42,334 bases of DNA, taken from NCBI GenBank assembly GCA_050179875.1, contig JBFXES010000008.1:1-42334 (forward strand). Reading direction: 5' to 3'. The DNA comes from JALOAT01 sp050179875. GTDB taxonomy: Bacteria; Pseudomonadota; Gammaproteobacteria; Thiohalomonadales; Thiohalomonadaceae. Of the stretch, positions 7,598 to 16,477 are shown one piece after another; within the stretch, counting starts at the first letter, position 1; each line of letters starts with the position of its first letter. The notes beneath the pieces were generated by a model, which was given only the letters and a program-made list of their open reading frames with translations, was not told the origin of the DNA and made no database searches. Made by a program: the position numbers and the translations under genes.

Positions 7598-9049
7598 TCA
7601 GCCTTTGATGCAAACCAGCGGTTCCAGCCGTACCACCCGCCGCGACAGCCCCGCCAGCTCCGCCGCACGCACCACCTCGGCCACGTCCTTGTATGCCCCC
7701 GGCGCCTCCTCGGCCACACCGCGCATGGACGGACTGCGGATCAGGATGCCGCGCGCGGCCAGCTCGTCGATGAGCTCACGCCCGCGCCAGCGCCGGGTGG
7801 CCTGGGTGCGGCTCATGGCGCGCCCGGCGCCGTGGCAGGAGGAGCTGAGAGCGCGGGATTCCCCTTCCGGCGTACCGGCGAGCACATAGCTGGCCGTGCC
7901 CATGGAACCGCCGATGATCACCGGCTGGCCCACCGCCCGGTAGGCCGCAGGGATATCCGGATGGCCCGGACCGAAGGCCCGGGTCGCGCCCTTGCGGTGG
8001 ACGAACAGGCGGCGCTGGCGGCCGTCGATGACGTGGTCCTCCACCTTGCAGGTGTTGTGGGAGACGTCGTAGAGCACGCGCAGGTCCGCCTGGGGCAGGA
8101 CCTGGGCAACGGCCTCGCGGGTGAGATGGGTGATGATCTGCCGGTTGGCCAGGGCACAGTTGATGCCCGCACGCATGGCCCCGAGGTAACGCTGGCCCAC
8201 GGCCGACTTGATGGGCGCACAGGCCAGTTCGCGGTCGGGCAGGTGGATGCCATGGGCTGCGGCGGCGACCGCCATCTCGCGCAGGAACTCGGTGCCGATC
8301 TGATGGCCGAGGCCGCGCGAGCCGCAGTGAATGCTTACCACCACATCCCCTTCGCGCAGCCCGTAGACGGCGGCGATCTCGGGCGCGTACACCGCGGTCA
8401 CATGCTGGACCTCGAGGTAGTGGTTGCCCGAGCCCAGCGTGCCCATTTCGTCGCGTTGGCGCTTTTTCGCCTGGGCGGACACCACGTCGGGTTGTGCGCC
8501 CTCCATGCGCCCGTGTTCCTCTACATACTCCAGGTCCTCCGGCCGGCCGTAACCCTGGGCCACCGCCCACTCCGCACCTCCGGCCAGCATGGCGTCCATG
8601 GCCTCGTCGCTCAGGCGCAGCCGGCCGGTGGAGCCCATGCCCGCGGGGACGGCGGCGAACAGGGCGTCGGCCAGGGCGGCCTTCGCCGGTTCCACCTGCT
8701 CGCGCGTGAGCCCGGTGAGCAGGGTGCGGACCCCGCAGGAGATGTCGAATCCCACCCCCCCGGCGGAGATCACCCCGTCCTCCGCCGGATCGAAGGCGGC
8801 CACGCCGCCGATGGGAAAGCCGTAGCCCCAGTGGGCATCCGGCATGGCATAGCAGGCCTGCACGATGCCGGGCAGGGTCGCCACGTTGGCGGCCTGCTCG
8901 AACACCTTGTGGTCCATGGCCTGGATGAGTGCCTCCGTGGCGTAGAGGATGGCCGGTACGCGCATGGCGCCGCGGGGCGGGATTTCCCACTGGAACTCGG
9001 AACGGCGCACCGGTTTCAGCGTCGTCGGATCGATTCGCAGGTCGTTCAT
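7598..9049 (-). CDS. rtcB: RNA-splicing ligase RtcB
   Basis: RtcB is a GTP- and Mn2+-dependent ligase that joins RNA 2',3'-cyclic-phosphate (or 3'-phosphate) ends to 5'-OH ends. The 483-residue length is typical. The metal and guanylylation residues are visible: C105 (GFDISCGVR), H210 (GTLGSGNHYLEV), H241 (SIHCGSRGLGHQ), H331 (YDVSHNTCK) and the nucleophile H406 (SSSCHGAGRAMSR). It starts one nucleotide after the archease stop (TGA-C-ATG), so the pair is translationally coupled. No rtcA or sigma54-dependent rtcR is present nearby, unlike the E. coli arrangement. The likely role is RNA repair after ribotoxin or stress cleavage (inference). Confidence 0.96.
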   Translation of the reverse strand: MNDLRIDPTTLKPVRRSEFQWEIPPRGAMRVPAILYATEALIQAMDHKVFEQAANVATLPGIVQACYAMPDAHWGYGFPIGGVAAFDPAEDGVISAGGVGFDISCGVRTLLTGLTREQVEPAKAALADALFAAVPAGMGSTGRLRLSDEAMDAMLAGGAEWAVAQGYGRPEDLEYVEEHGRMEGAQPDVVSAQAKKRQRDEMGTLGSGNHYLEVQHVTAVYAPEIAAVYGLREGDVVVSIHCGSRGLGHQIGTEFLREMAVAAAAHGIHLPDRELACAPIKSAVGQRYLGAMRAGINCALANRQIITHLTREAVAQVLPQADLRVLYDVSHNTCKVEDHVIDGRQRRLFVHRKGATRAFGPGHPDIPAAYRAVGQPVIIGGSMGTASYVLAGTPEGESRALSSSCHGAGRAMSRTQATRRWRGRELIDELAARGILIRSPSMRGVAEEAPGAYKDVAEVVRAAELAGLSRRVVRLEPLVCIKG

Positions 9050-9050
9050 G

Positions 9051-9464
9051 TCAGACGTCCACCACGCATTGGGCGAGCCATTCGCCGTCGCTTTGTTGCG
9101 CCACCTTCAGTTCGGTGAAGGTGGCCCCCTTCACTTCCACGGCCGGATCGTGCCGGGCCGCCACGGGCTCCCCGAAGGCGCTGGCGAAGAGGCGTCCGTC
9201 CTCGATGCGCACAACACACTGACCGAATACCAGCTTGCGCGTGGCCATCTCGAAGATCAGCGCATTGATGAAGTCCAGGAACAGGATCTCCAGGTCGGGC
9301 GCCTCCCGCTCGATGTCCACCCGTTCCGTGCAGGCGACGCCGGCCGGATCGGTGATCACCGACGTGAGGGCGAGGCCCGCGGCGGCGAAGGCCTCGGCCG
9401 GGCTGGCACCCCGGCCGCGCACGCCGATGTCGGCCTCGTGCGAGAAGGTTTCCCATTGGCTCAT
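9051..9464 (-). CDS. Archease
   Basis: Archease is the small metal-binding cofactor that promotes RtcB guanylylation and multiple turnover. The 137-residue protein has the family start WETFSHEADIGVRGRG, with the Asp and His of the Ca2+-binding site, and the internal LEILFLDFINALIFE segment. It ends in the expected QCVVDV strand containing the conserved C-terminal Asp. The start at 9464 is chosen because homology begins there; the upstream in-frame codons are low-complexity. It directly precedes rtcB with a 1-nt gap, the usual functional pairing, and follows the outer-membrane protein gene by 37 nt. Confidence 0.93.
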   Translation of the reverse strand: MSQWETFSHEADIGVRGRGASPAEAFAAAGLALTSVITDPAGVACTERVDIEREAPDLEILFLDFINALIFEMATRKLVFGQCVVRIEDGRLFASAFGEPVAARHDPAVEVKGATFTELKVAQQSDGEWLAQCVVDV

Positions 9465-9501
9465 GGCACTTGGGAGAAGCATAGAGCCATCGGGTGCCGG
9501 G

Positions 9502-10788
9502 TCAGAAGGTGCCGCTGGTGGCCAGGTAGGCCACGGCTTCACCCGGTCCGAGGCCATAGCCCACATCGGCGCTCACGGTCACGTCCACCAGGAACTGCAC
9601 CCGCCAGCGCACGCCGAAGCCGACGCCCGCCTCCAGGTCGCCTGGCTCCATGTCGATGACCTCGTCGTAGGCGTTGCCGAGGTCCAGGAAGGCGATGCCG
9701 CGCAGCGAAGGCCAGCCGTCGAGTTGCTTGTGATACTCCAGGTTGGACAAGGCCATGGCGTTGCCGCGCATGGAGCGTTCATAGCCGCGCAGGGTGGTGA
9801 AACCGCCGATGCTGAAGGCCTTGTCACCGAAGGCCTCGCCGTTGGCGAAGCCGACTCGCAGCTGCCAGTTCAGATTGGCGTTCTGTTCGGGGATGTGGTG
9901 ATAGAGGCGCAGGTGAAACAGGTGCTCGGTGAATGAGAAATCCGAGCCGAGTTCGGGCATGCCCAGGTTGCCGTTCCAGCCGTAGGCGGTGCCGCTCAGG
10001 TAGTAACCGTGGTCGTGCACTTCGCTGAATCCCATGCTGGCGGACAGGCTGACGGCCTTGCCGTCGCGGAAAAAGTCCGGCTCACCGGAGATGTAGTCGT
10101 ACGCACGCGACGTGTAGTTGATGCCCACGCCGCCGCGCCAGCCGGCGCTGGGCCCTTCGGGCTTGAGCCAGCGCGATGTGTGGATGCTCACGCCCACCAC
10201 GTCGCGGTCGTAGCGACCCACGATGTCGCCGTCCTCGTCCTCCGCGTTGTGGTTCTCCCGCACCAGGCGCGTGTCGATGTCGAACGTATACGGCGTGCCC
10301 AGCAGGCGCGGATAGTGGTAGGCGACACGGTAGGCATCGCGCTTGGGGGTGACCGCGCTGGTGGAATCCTCGTGCTCGGCGATGAGTCTCAGGCGCTGGT
10401 TCAATCCCAGCAGGTTGTCGGCGCGCAGCTCGAGTCCGTAGTTCACGTCCTGGGTCTGGGGATCACCGTCCAGGATGGGCATGGGCAGGAGATAGAACTT
10501 CTCCTTCACCGTGATCACCAGGATCTGGCCTTCCTCACCCTCCTCCAGCCGGGCCGTCACGCGCTGGAACAGGCCCAGGTCCATGACCGCCTGGCGCGCG
10601 GCCTCGATGTCGGCGTGGGTCACCCAGCGCCCCGGGCGTATGCGCATCTCCTGCAGCAGGATCTGCTCCTGAGTGCGATCGTTGCCCTCAAAGCGGATCG
10701 CCCCCAGGTAGACCTCGCCGTCGGCCGCCTGCACCGCGGCGGTGAACAGCAGGAGCACGGCCGCGAGGGTGCGCATTACCGACATCAT
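9502..10788 (-). CDS. BamA/TamA-family outer-membrane protein with a single POTRA domain
   Basis: The predicted 428-residue outer-membrane beta-barrel protein belongs to the Omp85/surface-antigen superfamily. A signal peptide (MRTLAAVLLLFTAAVQA, cleavage before ADG) is followed by one POTRA-like domain (about 25-105, VYLGAIRFEGNDRTQEQIL...). The rest is a barrel ending in Phe (ATSGTF), the usual BAM recognition residue. The L6-loop motif RGYER (LRGYERSMRG) is present at about residues 341-345. It is much shorter than BamA (five POTRAs) and closer to small Omp85-like proteins of unknown cargo. The ATG at 10788 overlaps the stop of the upstream TSUP gene (ATGA); ATGs at 10785 and 10776 are alternatives. 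Confidence 0.85.
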   Translation of the reverse strand: MMSVMRTLAAVLLLFTAAVQAADGEVYLGAIRFEGNDRTQEQILLQEMRIRPGRWVTHADIEAARQAVMDLGLFQRVTARLEEGEEGQILVITVKEKFYLLPMPILDGDPQTQDVNYGLELRADNLLGLNQRLRLIAEHEDSTSAVTPKRDAYRVAYHYPRLLGTPYTFDIDTRLVRENHNAEDEDGDIVGRYDRDVVGVSIHTSRWLKPEGPSAGWRGGVGINYTSRAYDYISGEPDFFRDGKAVSLSASMGFSEVHDHGYYLSGTAYGWNGNLGMPELGSDFSFTEHLFHLRLYHHIPEQNANLNWQLRVGFANGEAFGDKAFSIGGFTTLRGYERSMRGNAMALSNLEYHKQLDGWPSLRGIAFLDLGNAYDEVIDMEPGDLEAGVGFGVRWRVQFLVDVTVSADVGYGLGPGEAVAYLATSGTF

Positions 10789-11576
10789 CCCACCAGCATG
10801 CGCAGGCCGAGCACGGCCAGGAACACGGCAAAGAAACGCTTGAGCGATGCCGCAGGGACGGCATGGGCAAGACGCGCCCCCAGCGGCGCGAACAGCACGC
10901 TCGCCAGGCTGATACCCAGCAGGGCCGGCAGGTGCACGTAACCCACGGCGGCGGACGGCAGATCGGGGTGGGAAAGGCCCATGAACACATAGCCCGCGGC
11001 CCCCGCCACGGCGATGGGCAGGCCCACCGCCGCCGAGGTGGCCACCGCCGCGCGCATGGGGGTGTTGCACCACACCAGGAACGGCACGGTCAGGCTGCCG
11101 CCGCCGATGCCGACGATGGCCGAGACGAAGCCGATGACCCCGCCCGCTGCGCCCAATCCGGCGCTCCCCGGCAGTACCCGCTGCGGCGGCGGCTTGGCGC
11201 CGAAGCCCATTTGCAGCGCCACCAGCAGGGCGAAGATGCCGAACACCAGGCGCAGCGTCCCGGCGGGCAGGGCATGGGCGACGGTGGCGCCCAGCCAGGC
11301 GCCGGCCAGGATGCCCGGCGTCAACCGGGCAAACACCGGCCACAGCACCGCGCCCCGGCGGTGATGCGCCGTCACCGAGGAAACGGACGTCAGCACGATG
11401 GTGGCGAGGGAGGTCCCGAGGGCGAGGTGCATGACCACGTCGGGCGCCACACCCCGCGCCGGCAGCAGCAGCGCCAGGGCAGGCACGATGAGCAGGCCGC
11501 CGCCGACCCCGAGCAGGCCGGCGATGGTGCCCGCGAAGGCGCCGATGAACAGATAGGGAAGAAATTCCGCCAGCAC
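10785..11576 (-). CDS. TauE/SafE (TSUP) family membrane transporter
   Basis: This is a 263-residue integral membrane protein with about eight hydrophobic segments arranged as two similar halves. Each half opens with a glycine-rich signature: GLLGVGGGLLIVPAL near 20-34 and SAIVGIGGGSLTVPFLVW near 150-167. This is the hallmark of the TSUP family, whose members export or import small sulfur-containing anions (sulfite, sulfoacetate) or other organic anions. The substrate cannot be told from sequence. Its stop overlaps the start of the BamA-like gene, so the two form a coupled pair. The ATG at 11576 gives a standard short N-terminus entering the first membrane segment. Confidence 0.88.
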   Translation of the reverse strand: MLAEFLPYLFIGAFAGTIAGLLGVGGGLLIVPALALLLPARGVAPDVVMHLALGTSLATIVLTSVSSVTAHHRRGAVLWPVFARLTPGILAGAWLGATVAHALPAGTLRLVFGIFALLVALQMGFGAKPPPQRVLPGSAGLGAAGGVIGFVSAIVGIGGGSLTVPFLVWCNTPMRAAVATSAAVGLPIAVAGAAGYVFMGLSHPDLPSAAVGYVHLPALLGISLASVLFAPLGARLAHAVPAASLKRFFAVFLAVLGLRMLVG

Positions 11577-11706
11577 GAAAACTACCTCGATCCGGAAGTC
11601 CGCCGCCGGAGGCGATGTCGGGTGCTGCGGTGTGGCATGGAATCGCGGGTTCCTGCGCCCGTCTCACGCGGGCTCCATGGTAGTCGGCGGTACGCCGGGC
11701 CGGGCG

Positions 11707-13071
11707 TCAACGTATCCAGAGGGTCTTGGCGTTGAGGAATTCGCGCAGTCCGTGCTGCGCCAGCTCGCGGCCGTAGCCCGAGGCCTTGATGCCGCCGAAA
11801 GGCAGGCGCGGATCGCTCTTGACGATGCCGTTCACGAAGGCGCAGCCGCACGCCAGGCGCCGCGCCACGCGCTCGCCGCGCGCGACATCCCGCGTCCAGA
11901 CGCTGCCGCCCAGACCGAAGCGGCTGTCGTTGGCCACGGCCACGGCGTGCTCCTCGTCGCGCACGCGGATCACTGCGGCCACCGGGCCAAACAGCTCTTC
12001 CTCGTAGGCGGGCATGCCGGGGCCCACCCGATCCAGCAGGGTGGCGGCATAGAAAAAGCCGGGACCCTCGATGGGATGGCCGCCGATCACCCGCTCGGCG
12101 CCGCGGGCAATGCTCTCCGTGACCTGGGCATGGAGGGAGCGGCGTTGCTCGTCGCGCACCAGGGGCGCCAGGGTGGTGGCATCGTCCATCGGGTCCCCCG
12201 GCCGCAGCCCCGCGATGGCGGCGCGAAAGCGCGCCACGAAGTCATCGGCCACCGCATCCACCACCACGAAGCGCTTGGCGGCGATGCAGCTCTGGCCCGC
12301 GTTCTGGAAGCGGCCGAGCATGGCCTGGGCCACGGTGAAGTCCAGGTCCGCATCCTCGAGCACCACGAAGGCGTCGGAGCCGCCCAGTTCCAGGACGGTC
12401 TTCTTCAGGGCCGCGCCCGCGGCCGCGGCCACCTGGCGACCGGCGCCTTCCGAGCCGGTGAGGGTCACCGCCTGCACGCGCTGGTCGGCGATCACCCGGG
12501 CCACCTGGGCGGACCCGATCATCAGGTTCTGGAACACGCCCTCGGGCAGGCCGGCGTCGCGGAACACGTCCTCGATGGCCAGGGCGCACAAATGGGTGTT
12601 GGAGGCGTGCTTGAGCAGGCCGGTGTTGCCGGCCGCCAGGGCCGGCGCCGCGAAGCGGAAGACCTGCCACAGGGGGAAGTTCCATGGCATCACTGCGAGT
12701 ACGGTGCCGAGGGGCTGGTAGGCCACCAGGCTGCGCCCCGCATCGGAGGGGATGACTTCATCACGCAGGAAGTCCGGCACGTGGTCGGCGTAGTAATCGC
12801 ACACCAACGCGCACTTCTCCACCTCGGCGCGGGCCTCGCGCCGCAGCTTGCCCATCTCGCGGGTGACCAGCTGGGCCAGCTTGTCCACGCGCCCGCGCAG
12901 GATCGCGGCGCACTCGCGCAGATACTCGCAGCGGCGTTCCACCGGCAAGGCGGCCCACGCGGGCGCGGCACGGGCGGCGCGCTCCAGGGCCTGCGCGATC
13001 TGGTGCTCGCCCCAGGCGGGGTGTTCGGCGAAGCTCTCGCCGGTGGCGGGATTGACGGATACGAAACGCAT
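11707..13071 (-). CDS. NAD(P)-dependent succinate-semialdehyde-type aldehyde dehydrogenase
   Basis: The 454-residue member of the ALDH superfamily oxidises an aldehyde to its acid. The closest type appears to be the Sad/YneI succinate-semialdehyde dehydrogenases, judged from the start FVSVNPATGESFAEHPAW and overall length. Visible landmarks are the cofactor segment MPWNFPLWQ near 137-145, the general-base Glu in VLELGGSDAF, the catalytic Cys in NAGQSCIAAKR and the late motif EELFGPVAAVIRV. The ATG at 13071 is used because the in-frame upstream sequence is unlike ALDH. The gene is followed by about 130 bp before the TSUP gene and diverges from the NDUFA9-like gene. Exact substrate is uncertain. 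Confidence 0.88.
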   Translation of the reverse strand: MRFVSVNPATGESFAEHPAWGEHQIAQALERAARAAPAWAALPVERRCEYLRECAAILRGRVDKLAQLVTREMGKLRREARAEVEKCALVCDYYADHVPDFLRDEVIPSDAGRSLVAYQPLGTVLAVMPWNFPLWQVFRFAAPALAAGNTGLLKHASNTHLCALAIEDVFRDAGLPEGVFQNLMIGSAQVARVIADQRVQAVTLTGSEGAGRQVAAAAGAALKKTVLELGGSDAFVVLEDADLDFTVAQAMLGRFQNAGQSCIAAKRFVVVDAVADDFVARFRAAIAGLRPGDPMDDATTLAPLVRDEQRRSLHAQVTESIARGAERVIGGHPIEGPGFFYAATLLDRVGPGMPAYEEELFGPVAAVIRVRDEEHAVAVANDSRFGLGGSVWTRDVARGERVARRLACGCAFVNGIVKSDPRLPFGGIKASGYGRELAQHGLREFLNAKTLWIR

Positions 13072-13144
13072 GCGGGCTCCGACCGGATACGAGTCCGTAG
13101 TATACACTTCACGCGGGGACCGCCCCCCGCCCGCCCAAGCGCCC

Positions 13145-14053
13145 ATGACCACGCATAACATCTGCATCCTCGGCGGCACAGGCTTCGTCGGCCGTCATCT
13201 GGCCGCGCGGCTGGCCAACGACGGCCACCGTCTCAAGGTACTGACCCGCCACCGCGAGCGCCACCGCGACCTGCTGGTGTTGCCGCGCCTCATCCTGGTG
13301 GAAGCCGACGTCCACGATCCGCGGGTGCTGGCGGCGGAACTGCAAGGTTGCGAGGTGGCGATAAACCTGGTGGGCATCCTGAACGAGCGCGGCCGCGACG
13401 GGCGCGGTTTCTATCACGTCCATGCCGAGCTTCCGCGCAAGCTGGTGCAGGCCTGCCGCGAGAGCGGCGTGAAGCGCCTGCTGCACATGAGCGCCCTCGG
13501 CACCGACGCCGCGTACGGACGCAGCCACTATCAGCGCACCAAAGGCGAGGGCGAGAACATCGTCCACGCCGCCCACGATCTGCAGGTCACCAGTTTCCGG
13601 CCGTCCATCATCTTCGGCCCGGAGGACGCCTTCTTCAACCGCTTCGCCAGGTTGCTGAAACTGTCGCCCTACTGGTTTCCCCTCGCATGCCCGCGCGCGC
13701 GCATGCAGCCGGTCTATGTGGGAGACGTGGCGGAGGCCTTCGCGCGCAGCATCGATCGCCAAAGCACCGTGGGCAAGCGCCTCGAACTCTGCGGGCCCAA
13801 GGTGTATTCGCTGGAGGAACTGGTGGAATTCATCGCCGGCACGCTGCGCCTGCGCCGGCGCATCGTCGCCCTGGGCGAGGGCCTCTCACGCCTGCACGCG
13901 AAGCTGCTCGATTATGCGCCGGGCAAGCCGTTCTCGTGGGACAATTACCTCACCTTGCAGACCGACAACATCTGTCACAACGGCTTCCCGGAAGAACTCG
14001 GCATCACGCCCGCCGCCGTGGAAGACATCGTTCCCCGTTACCTCACGCGCTGA
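13145..14053 (+). CDS. Complex I NDUFA9-like NAD(P)-binding protein (atypical SDR)
   Basis: The 302-residue Rossmann-fold protein opens with ICILGGTGFVGRHLAARL (GxxGxxG cofactor loop, about residues 8-15). It is most similar to the bacterial relatives of mitochondrial NDUFA9, a structural subunit of complex I, and of sugar-epimerase-like SDRs. Other landmarks are NLVGILNERGR, a YxRTKGEGE segment in place of the canonical YxxxK, and FRPSIIFGPEDAFFNRFA. No complex I genes are nearby, so a role in electron transport is not shown by context. The ATG at 13145 starts the Rossmann strand directly. cca starts 9 nt after its stop, probably in the same transcript. Confidence 0.85.
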   Translation: MTTHNICILGGTGFVGRHLAARLANDGHRLKVLTRHRERHRDLLVLPRLILVEADVHDPRVLAAELQGCEVAINLVGILNERGRDGRGFYHVHAELPRKLVQACRESGVKRLLHMSALGTDAAYGRSHYQRTKGEGENIVHAAHDLQVTSFRPSIIFGPEDAFFNRFARLLKLSPYWFPLACPRARMQPVYVGDVAEAFARSIDRQSTVGKRLELCGPKVYSLEELVEFIAGTLRLRRRIVALGEGLSRLHAKLLDYAPGKPFSWDNYLTLQTDNICHNGFPEELGITPAAVEDIVPRYLTR

Positions 14054-14062
14054 CAGGCAGGC

Positions 14063-15304
14063 ATGAAGATTTATCTCGTCGGCGGCGCCGTCCGCGATCA
14101 GTTGCTGGGCATCGCACCGCAGGACCGTGACTGGGTGGTGGTGGGCGCCACGCCCGAGGAAATGATCGCGCGCGGCTTCCGTCCCGTGGGCAAGGACTTT
14201 CCCGTTTTTCTGCACCCCGAGACTAACGAGGAGTATGCCCTGGCGCGCACCGAACGCAAGACGGCGCCGGGTTACCACGGCTTTCAGTTCCATGCCTCGC
14301 CGGACGTGACTCTGGAGGACGATCTGCGCCGGCGCGATCTGACCATCAATGCCATGGCCATGGATGAAGAGGGACGGCTCATCGATCCCTACGGCGGCCA
14401 GGAAGACCTGCGGCTCGGTCGCCTGCGTCACGTATCGGAGGCCTTCGCCGAGGACCCGGTGCGCATCCTGCGCGTGGCGCGCTATGCGGCACGCTACGGC
14501 CGGTGGGGTTTTCACGTCGCGCACGACACTCACCGCCTCATGCGGCAGATGGTGGAGAACGGCGAGGTAGACGCCCTGGTGCCCGAGCGCGTGTGGCAGG
14601 AAATGGAGCGCGCCCTGGGCGAGCCCACGCCGTCGCGTTTCATCGAGGTGTTGCGCGCCTGCGGCGCCCTGGCCCGGGTGCTCCCGGAAGTGGACCGGCT
14701 GTTCGGCGTGCCCCAGCCCAAGCAGTGGCATCCTGAAGAGGACACCGGCGTGCACGTGCTGCTGGTGCTGGACCAGGCCGCGCGCCTCACGCCGGACACC
14801 CGCGTGCGTTTCGCCGCGCTGGTGCACGATCTCGGCAAGGGGACCACACCCGCGGCGGAATGGCCGCGCCACGTCGCCCACGAGGACCGCGGTGTCGAAC
14901 TGGTGGAACGGCTCTGCGCACGCTTGCGCGTGCCCAACGAGCACCGCGATCTCGCCCTGCTGGTGACGCGCTGGCACGGCCATTATCACCGCGCCGAAGA
15001 GATGCGCGCCGCCACGCTGCTCAAGACCCTGGAGGCGCTGGACGTGTTTCGCCGCCCCGAGCGCCTCGATCAGTATCTGCTCGCCTGCGAGGCCGACGCC
15101 CGCGGCCGGCCCGGATTCGAGGATGCGGAGCGCCCGGAGACAGCGCTGCTTCGCCGCGCCCATGCCGCGGCCTGCAGCGTCGGCGCGCAGGAGGTGATCG
15201 CCGCCGGTTTCACCGGCGCCGCCATCAAGGACGAACTGCACCGGCGCCGGGTGCGCGCCATCCAGACGGCGCTCGGCCGCACGGACGAAGAACGCGAACC
15301 GTGA
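14063..15304 (+). CDS. cca: CCA-adding tRNA nucleotidyltransferase (multifunctional, HD domain)
   Basis: The enzyme adds or repairs the 3'-terminal CCA of tRNAs. The 413-residue class II enzyme starts with MKIYLVGGAVRDQLLG and the catalytic carboxylates in DRDWVVVG (about 21-23). Next come the NTP-selecting region RRRDLTINAMAMD and DPVRILRVARYAARY. A C-terminal HD phosphohydrolase domain (ALVHDLGKG near 253-261, with later HRD/HGHYH histidines) marks the multifunctional type, which also has 2',3'-cyclic phosphodiesterase and phosphatase activity. The tRNA gene at 28.46 kb encodes its CCA, so the role for that tRNA is repair. Its stop overlaps the GTG start of the next gene (GTGA). Confidence 0.96.
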   Translation: MKIYLVGGAVRDQLLGIAPQDRDWVVVGATPEEMIARGFRPVGKDFPVFLHPETNEEYALARTERKTAPGYHGFQFHASPDVTLEDDLRRRDLTINAMAMDEEGRLIDPYGGQEDLRLGRLRHVSEAFAEDPVRILRVARYAARYGRWGFHVAHDTHRLMRQMVENGEVDALVPERVWQEMERALGEPTPSRFIEVLRACGALARVLPEVDRLFGVPQPKQWHPEEDTGVHVLLVLDQAARLTPDTRVRFAALVHDLGKGTTPAAEWPRHVAHEDRGVELVERLCARLRVPNEHRDLALLVTRWHGHYHRAEEMRAATLLKTLEALDVFRRPERLDQYLLACEADARGRPGFEDAERPETALLRRAHAAACSVGAQEVIAAGFTGAAIKDELHRRRVRAIQTALGRTDEEREP

Positions 15305-16050
15305 GCTTCAAGGATCACTTCTCCGCGCTGGCGGCGGGCTACGCCAGTTTCCGCCCGCGCTACCCGGATACCCTCTATGCCTGGCTCGCGCAGCAGGCGC
15401 CGGGCCGTGCTCTCGCCTGGGATTGCGCCACCGGATCGGGTCAGGCTGCAGTAGGGCTGGCGGCGCACTTCGCCCGTGTCGTCGCCACCGATGCCAGCGC
15501 CGGGCAGATCGCCAATGCCCACCGGCACGCGCGCGTGGATTATGCGGTGGCGCCGGCGGAGGACAGCGGGCTCGCCGCGCACTCGGTGGATCTCGTCACC
15601 GTGGCGCAGGCGTTGCACTGGTTCGATCTGGAGCGCTTTTATGCGGAAGCGCGGCGTGTGCTGTGCCCCGACGGCTTGCTGGCGGTGTGGACCTACAACC
15701 TGTTCCGCACCGACATCGATGCTGCGGATGCACTGGTGGACCATCTGTACGGCGAGGTGCTCGGCCCCTGGTGGCCGTGCGAGCGGCGCCTGGTGGAAAA
15801 CGGCTACCGCGATCTCCCGTTCCCCTTCGTGGAGATCACTGCACCGGCTTTCGAGATGCGTACGGAATGGGACCTCGCCCACCTGCTCGGCTATCTGCGC
15901 ACCTGGTCGGCGGTAAAACGCTATCGCGAGGCCTGCGGCGTCGACCCCGTGGCAGCCATCGCCGACGCGCTTGCAGCGGCCCTGGGCGCGCGCGAACGCC
16001 TGTCCGTGCGTTGGCCCCTGGCGGTACGCGTCGGGCACAGTACGCCGTAG
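15301..16050 (+). CDS. Class I SAM-dependent methyltransferase
   Basis: The 249-residue Methyltransf_11-type enzyme has motif I WDCATGSGQAAVGLAAHF (about 40-57), the acidic VVATDAS loop at its end, and motif post-II SVDLVTVAQALHWFDLERFY. Its beginning FKDHFSALAAGYASFRPRYP is characteristic of the bacterial/fungal family that includes yeast trans-aconitate methyltransferase Tmt1-like proteins. The substrate is unknown. The start is GTG at 15301, overlapping the cca stop by 4 nt, consistent with coupling. No other start fits the conserved N-terminus. Confidence 0.85.
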   Translation: MSFKDHFSALAAGYASFRPRYPDTLYAWLAQQAPGRALAWDCATGSGQAAVGLAAHFARVVATDASAGQIANAHRHARVDYAVAPAEDSGLAAHSVDLVTVAQALHWFDLERFYAEARRVLCPDGLLAVWTYNLFRTDIDAADALVDHLYGEVLGPWWPCERRLVENGYRDLPFPFVEITAPAFEMRTEWDLAHLLGYLRTWSAVKRYREACGVDPVAAIADALAAALGARERLSVRWPLAVRVGHSTP

Positions 16051-16058
16051 CTCAGGAC

Positions 16059-16445
16059 TCAGGCAAAGCGCTGCTCCAACTGCCAAAGCACCCGCGACAA
16101 GGGCGGCCGCACCAACCACCAGGCCAGCAGCACACCCAATGTGTTGGCGAGCGCATCCACGTAATCGAAATGGCGCAGGGCGCTGAACCCCTGCAGCACC
16201 TCGATCACGAAACCCAGCGCCACCAATGCGCCCGCGACCCGGGCGCGCGTCGCACGCTGCTGGTAGATCTGCATGAACCAGCTCATGAGCAGGGCATAAC
16301 CCGCGAGATGTTCCAACTTGTCCGCCCCCTCGAAATCCAGGGGCGCGGGCGGCGCCGGAACGAGCGAGAGCACCACCAGCGCGCCCACCAGCGCAAAACC
16401 AATGGCTACCCAGGTGCGGTGATACTTCAGCCGTCGCTCAGTCAC
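16059..16445 (-). CDS. VanZ-like family membrane protein
   Basis: The 128-residue protein has four predicted membrane segments (about 12-31, 46-62, 70-88, 101-115). The VanZ-like signature is present: DKLEHLAGYALLMSW near 42-56 and FVIEVLQGF...RHFDYVDALANTLGV near 78-104. VanZ itself gives low-level teicoplanin resistance, but most chromosomal relatives have no known function. The gene is convergent with the preceding methyltransferase (8 bp between stops) and precedes, on the minus strand, no obvious partner. The start at 16445 fits a short basic cytoplasmic tail. Confidence 0.85.
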   Translation of the reverse strand: MTERRLKYHRTWVAIGFALVGALVVLSLVPAPPAPLDFEGADKLEHLAGYALLMSWFMQIYQQRATRARVAGALVALGFVIEVLQGFSALRHFDYVDALANTLGVLLAWWLVRPPLSRVLWQLEQRFA

Positions 16446-16477
16446 GGCATGCCCCCGCGCGGTAAATGAGGCGCACG

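Noticed and set aside
11632..13158. 508-codon open frame antisense to the aldehyde dehydrogenase
   Set aside because: The dehydrogenase has catalytic Cys and Glu motifs; the antisense product resembles no protein family.
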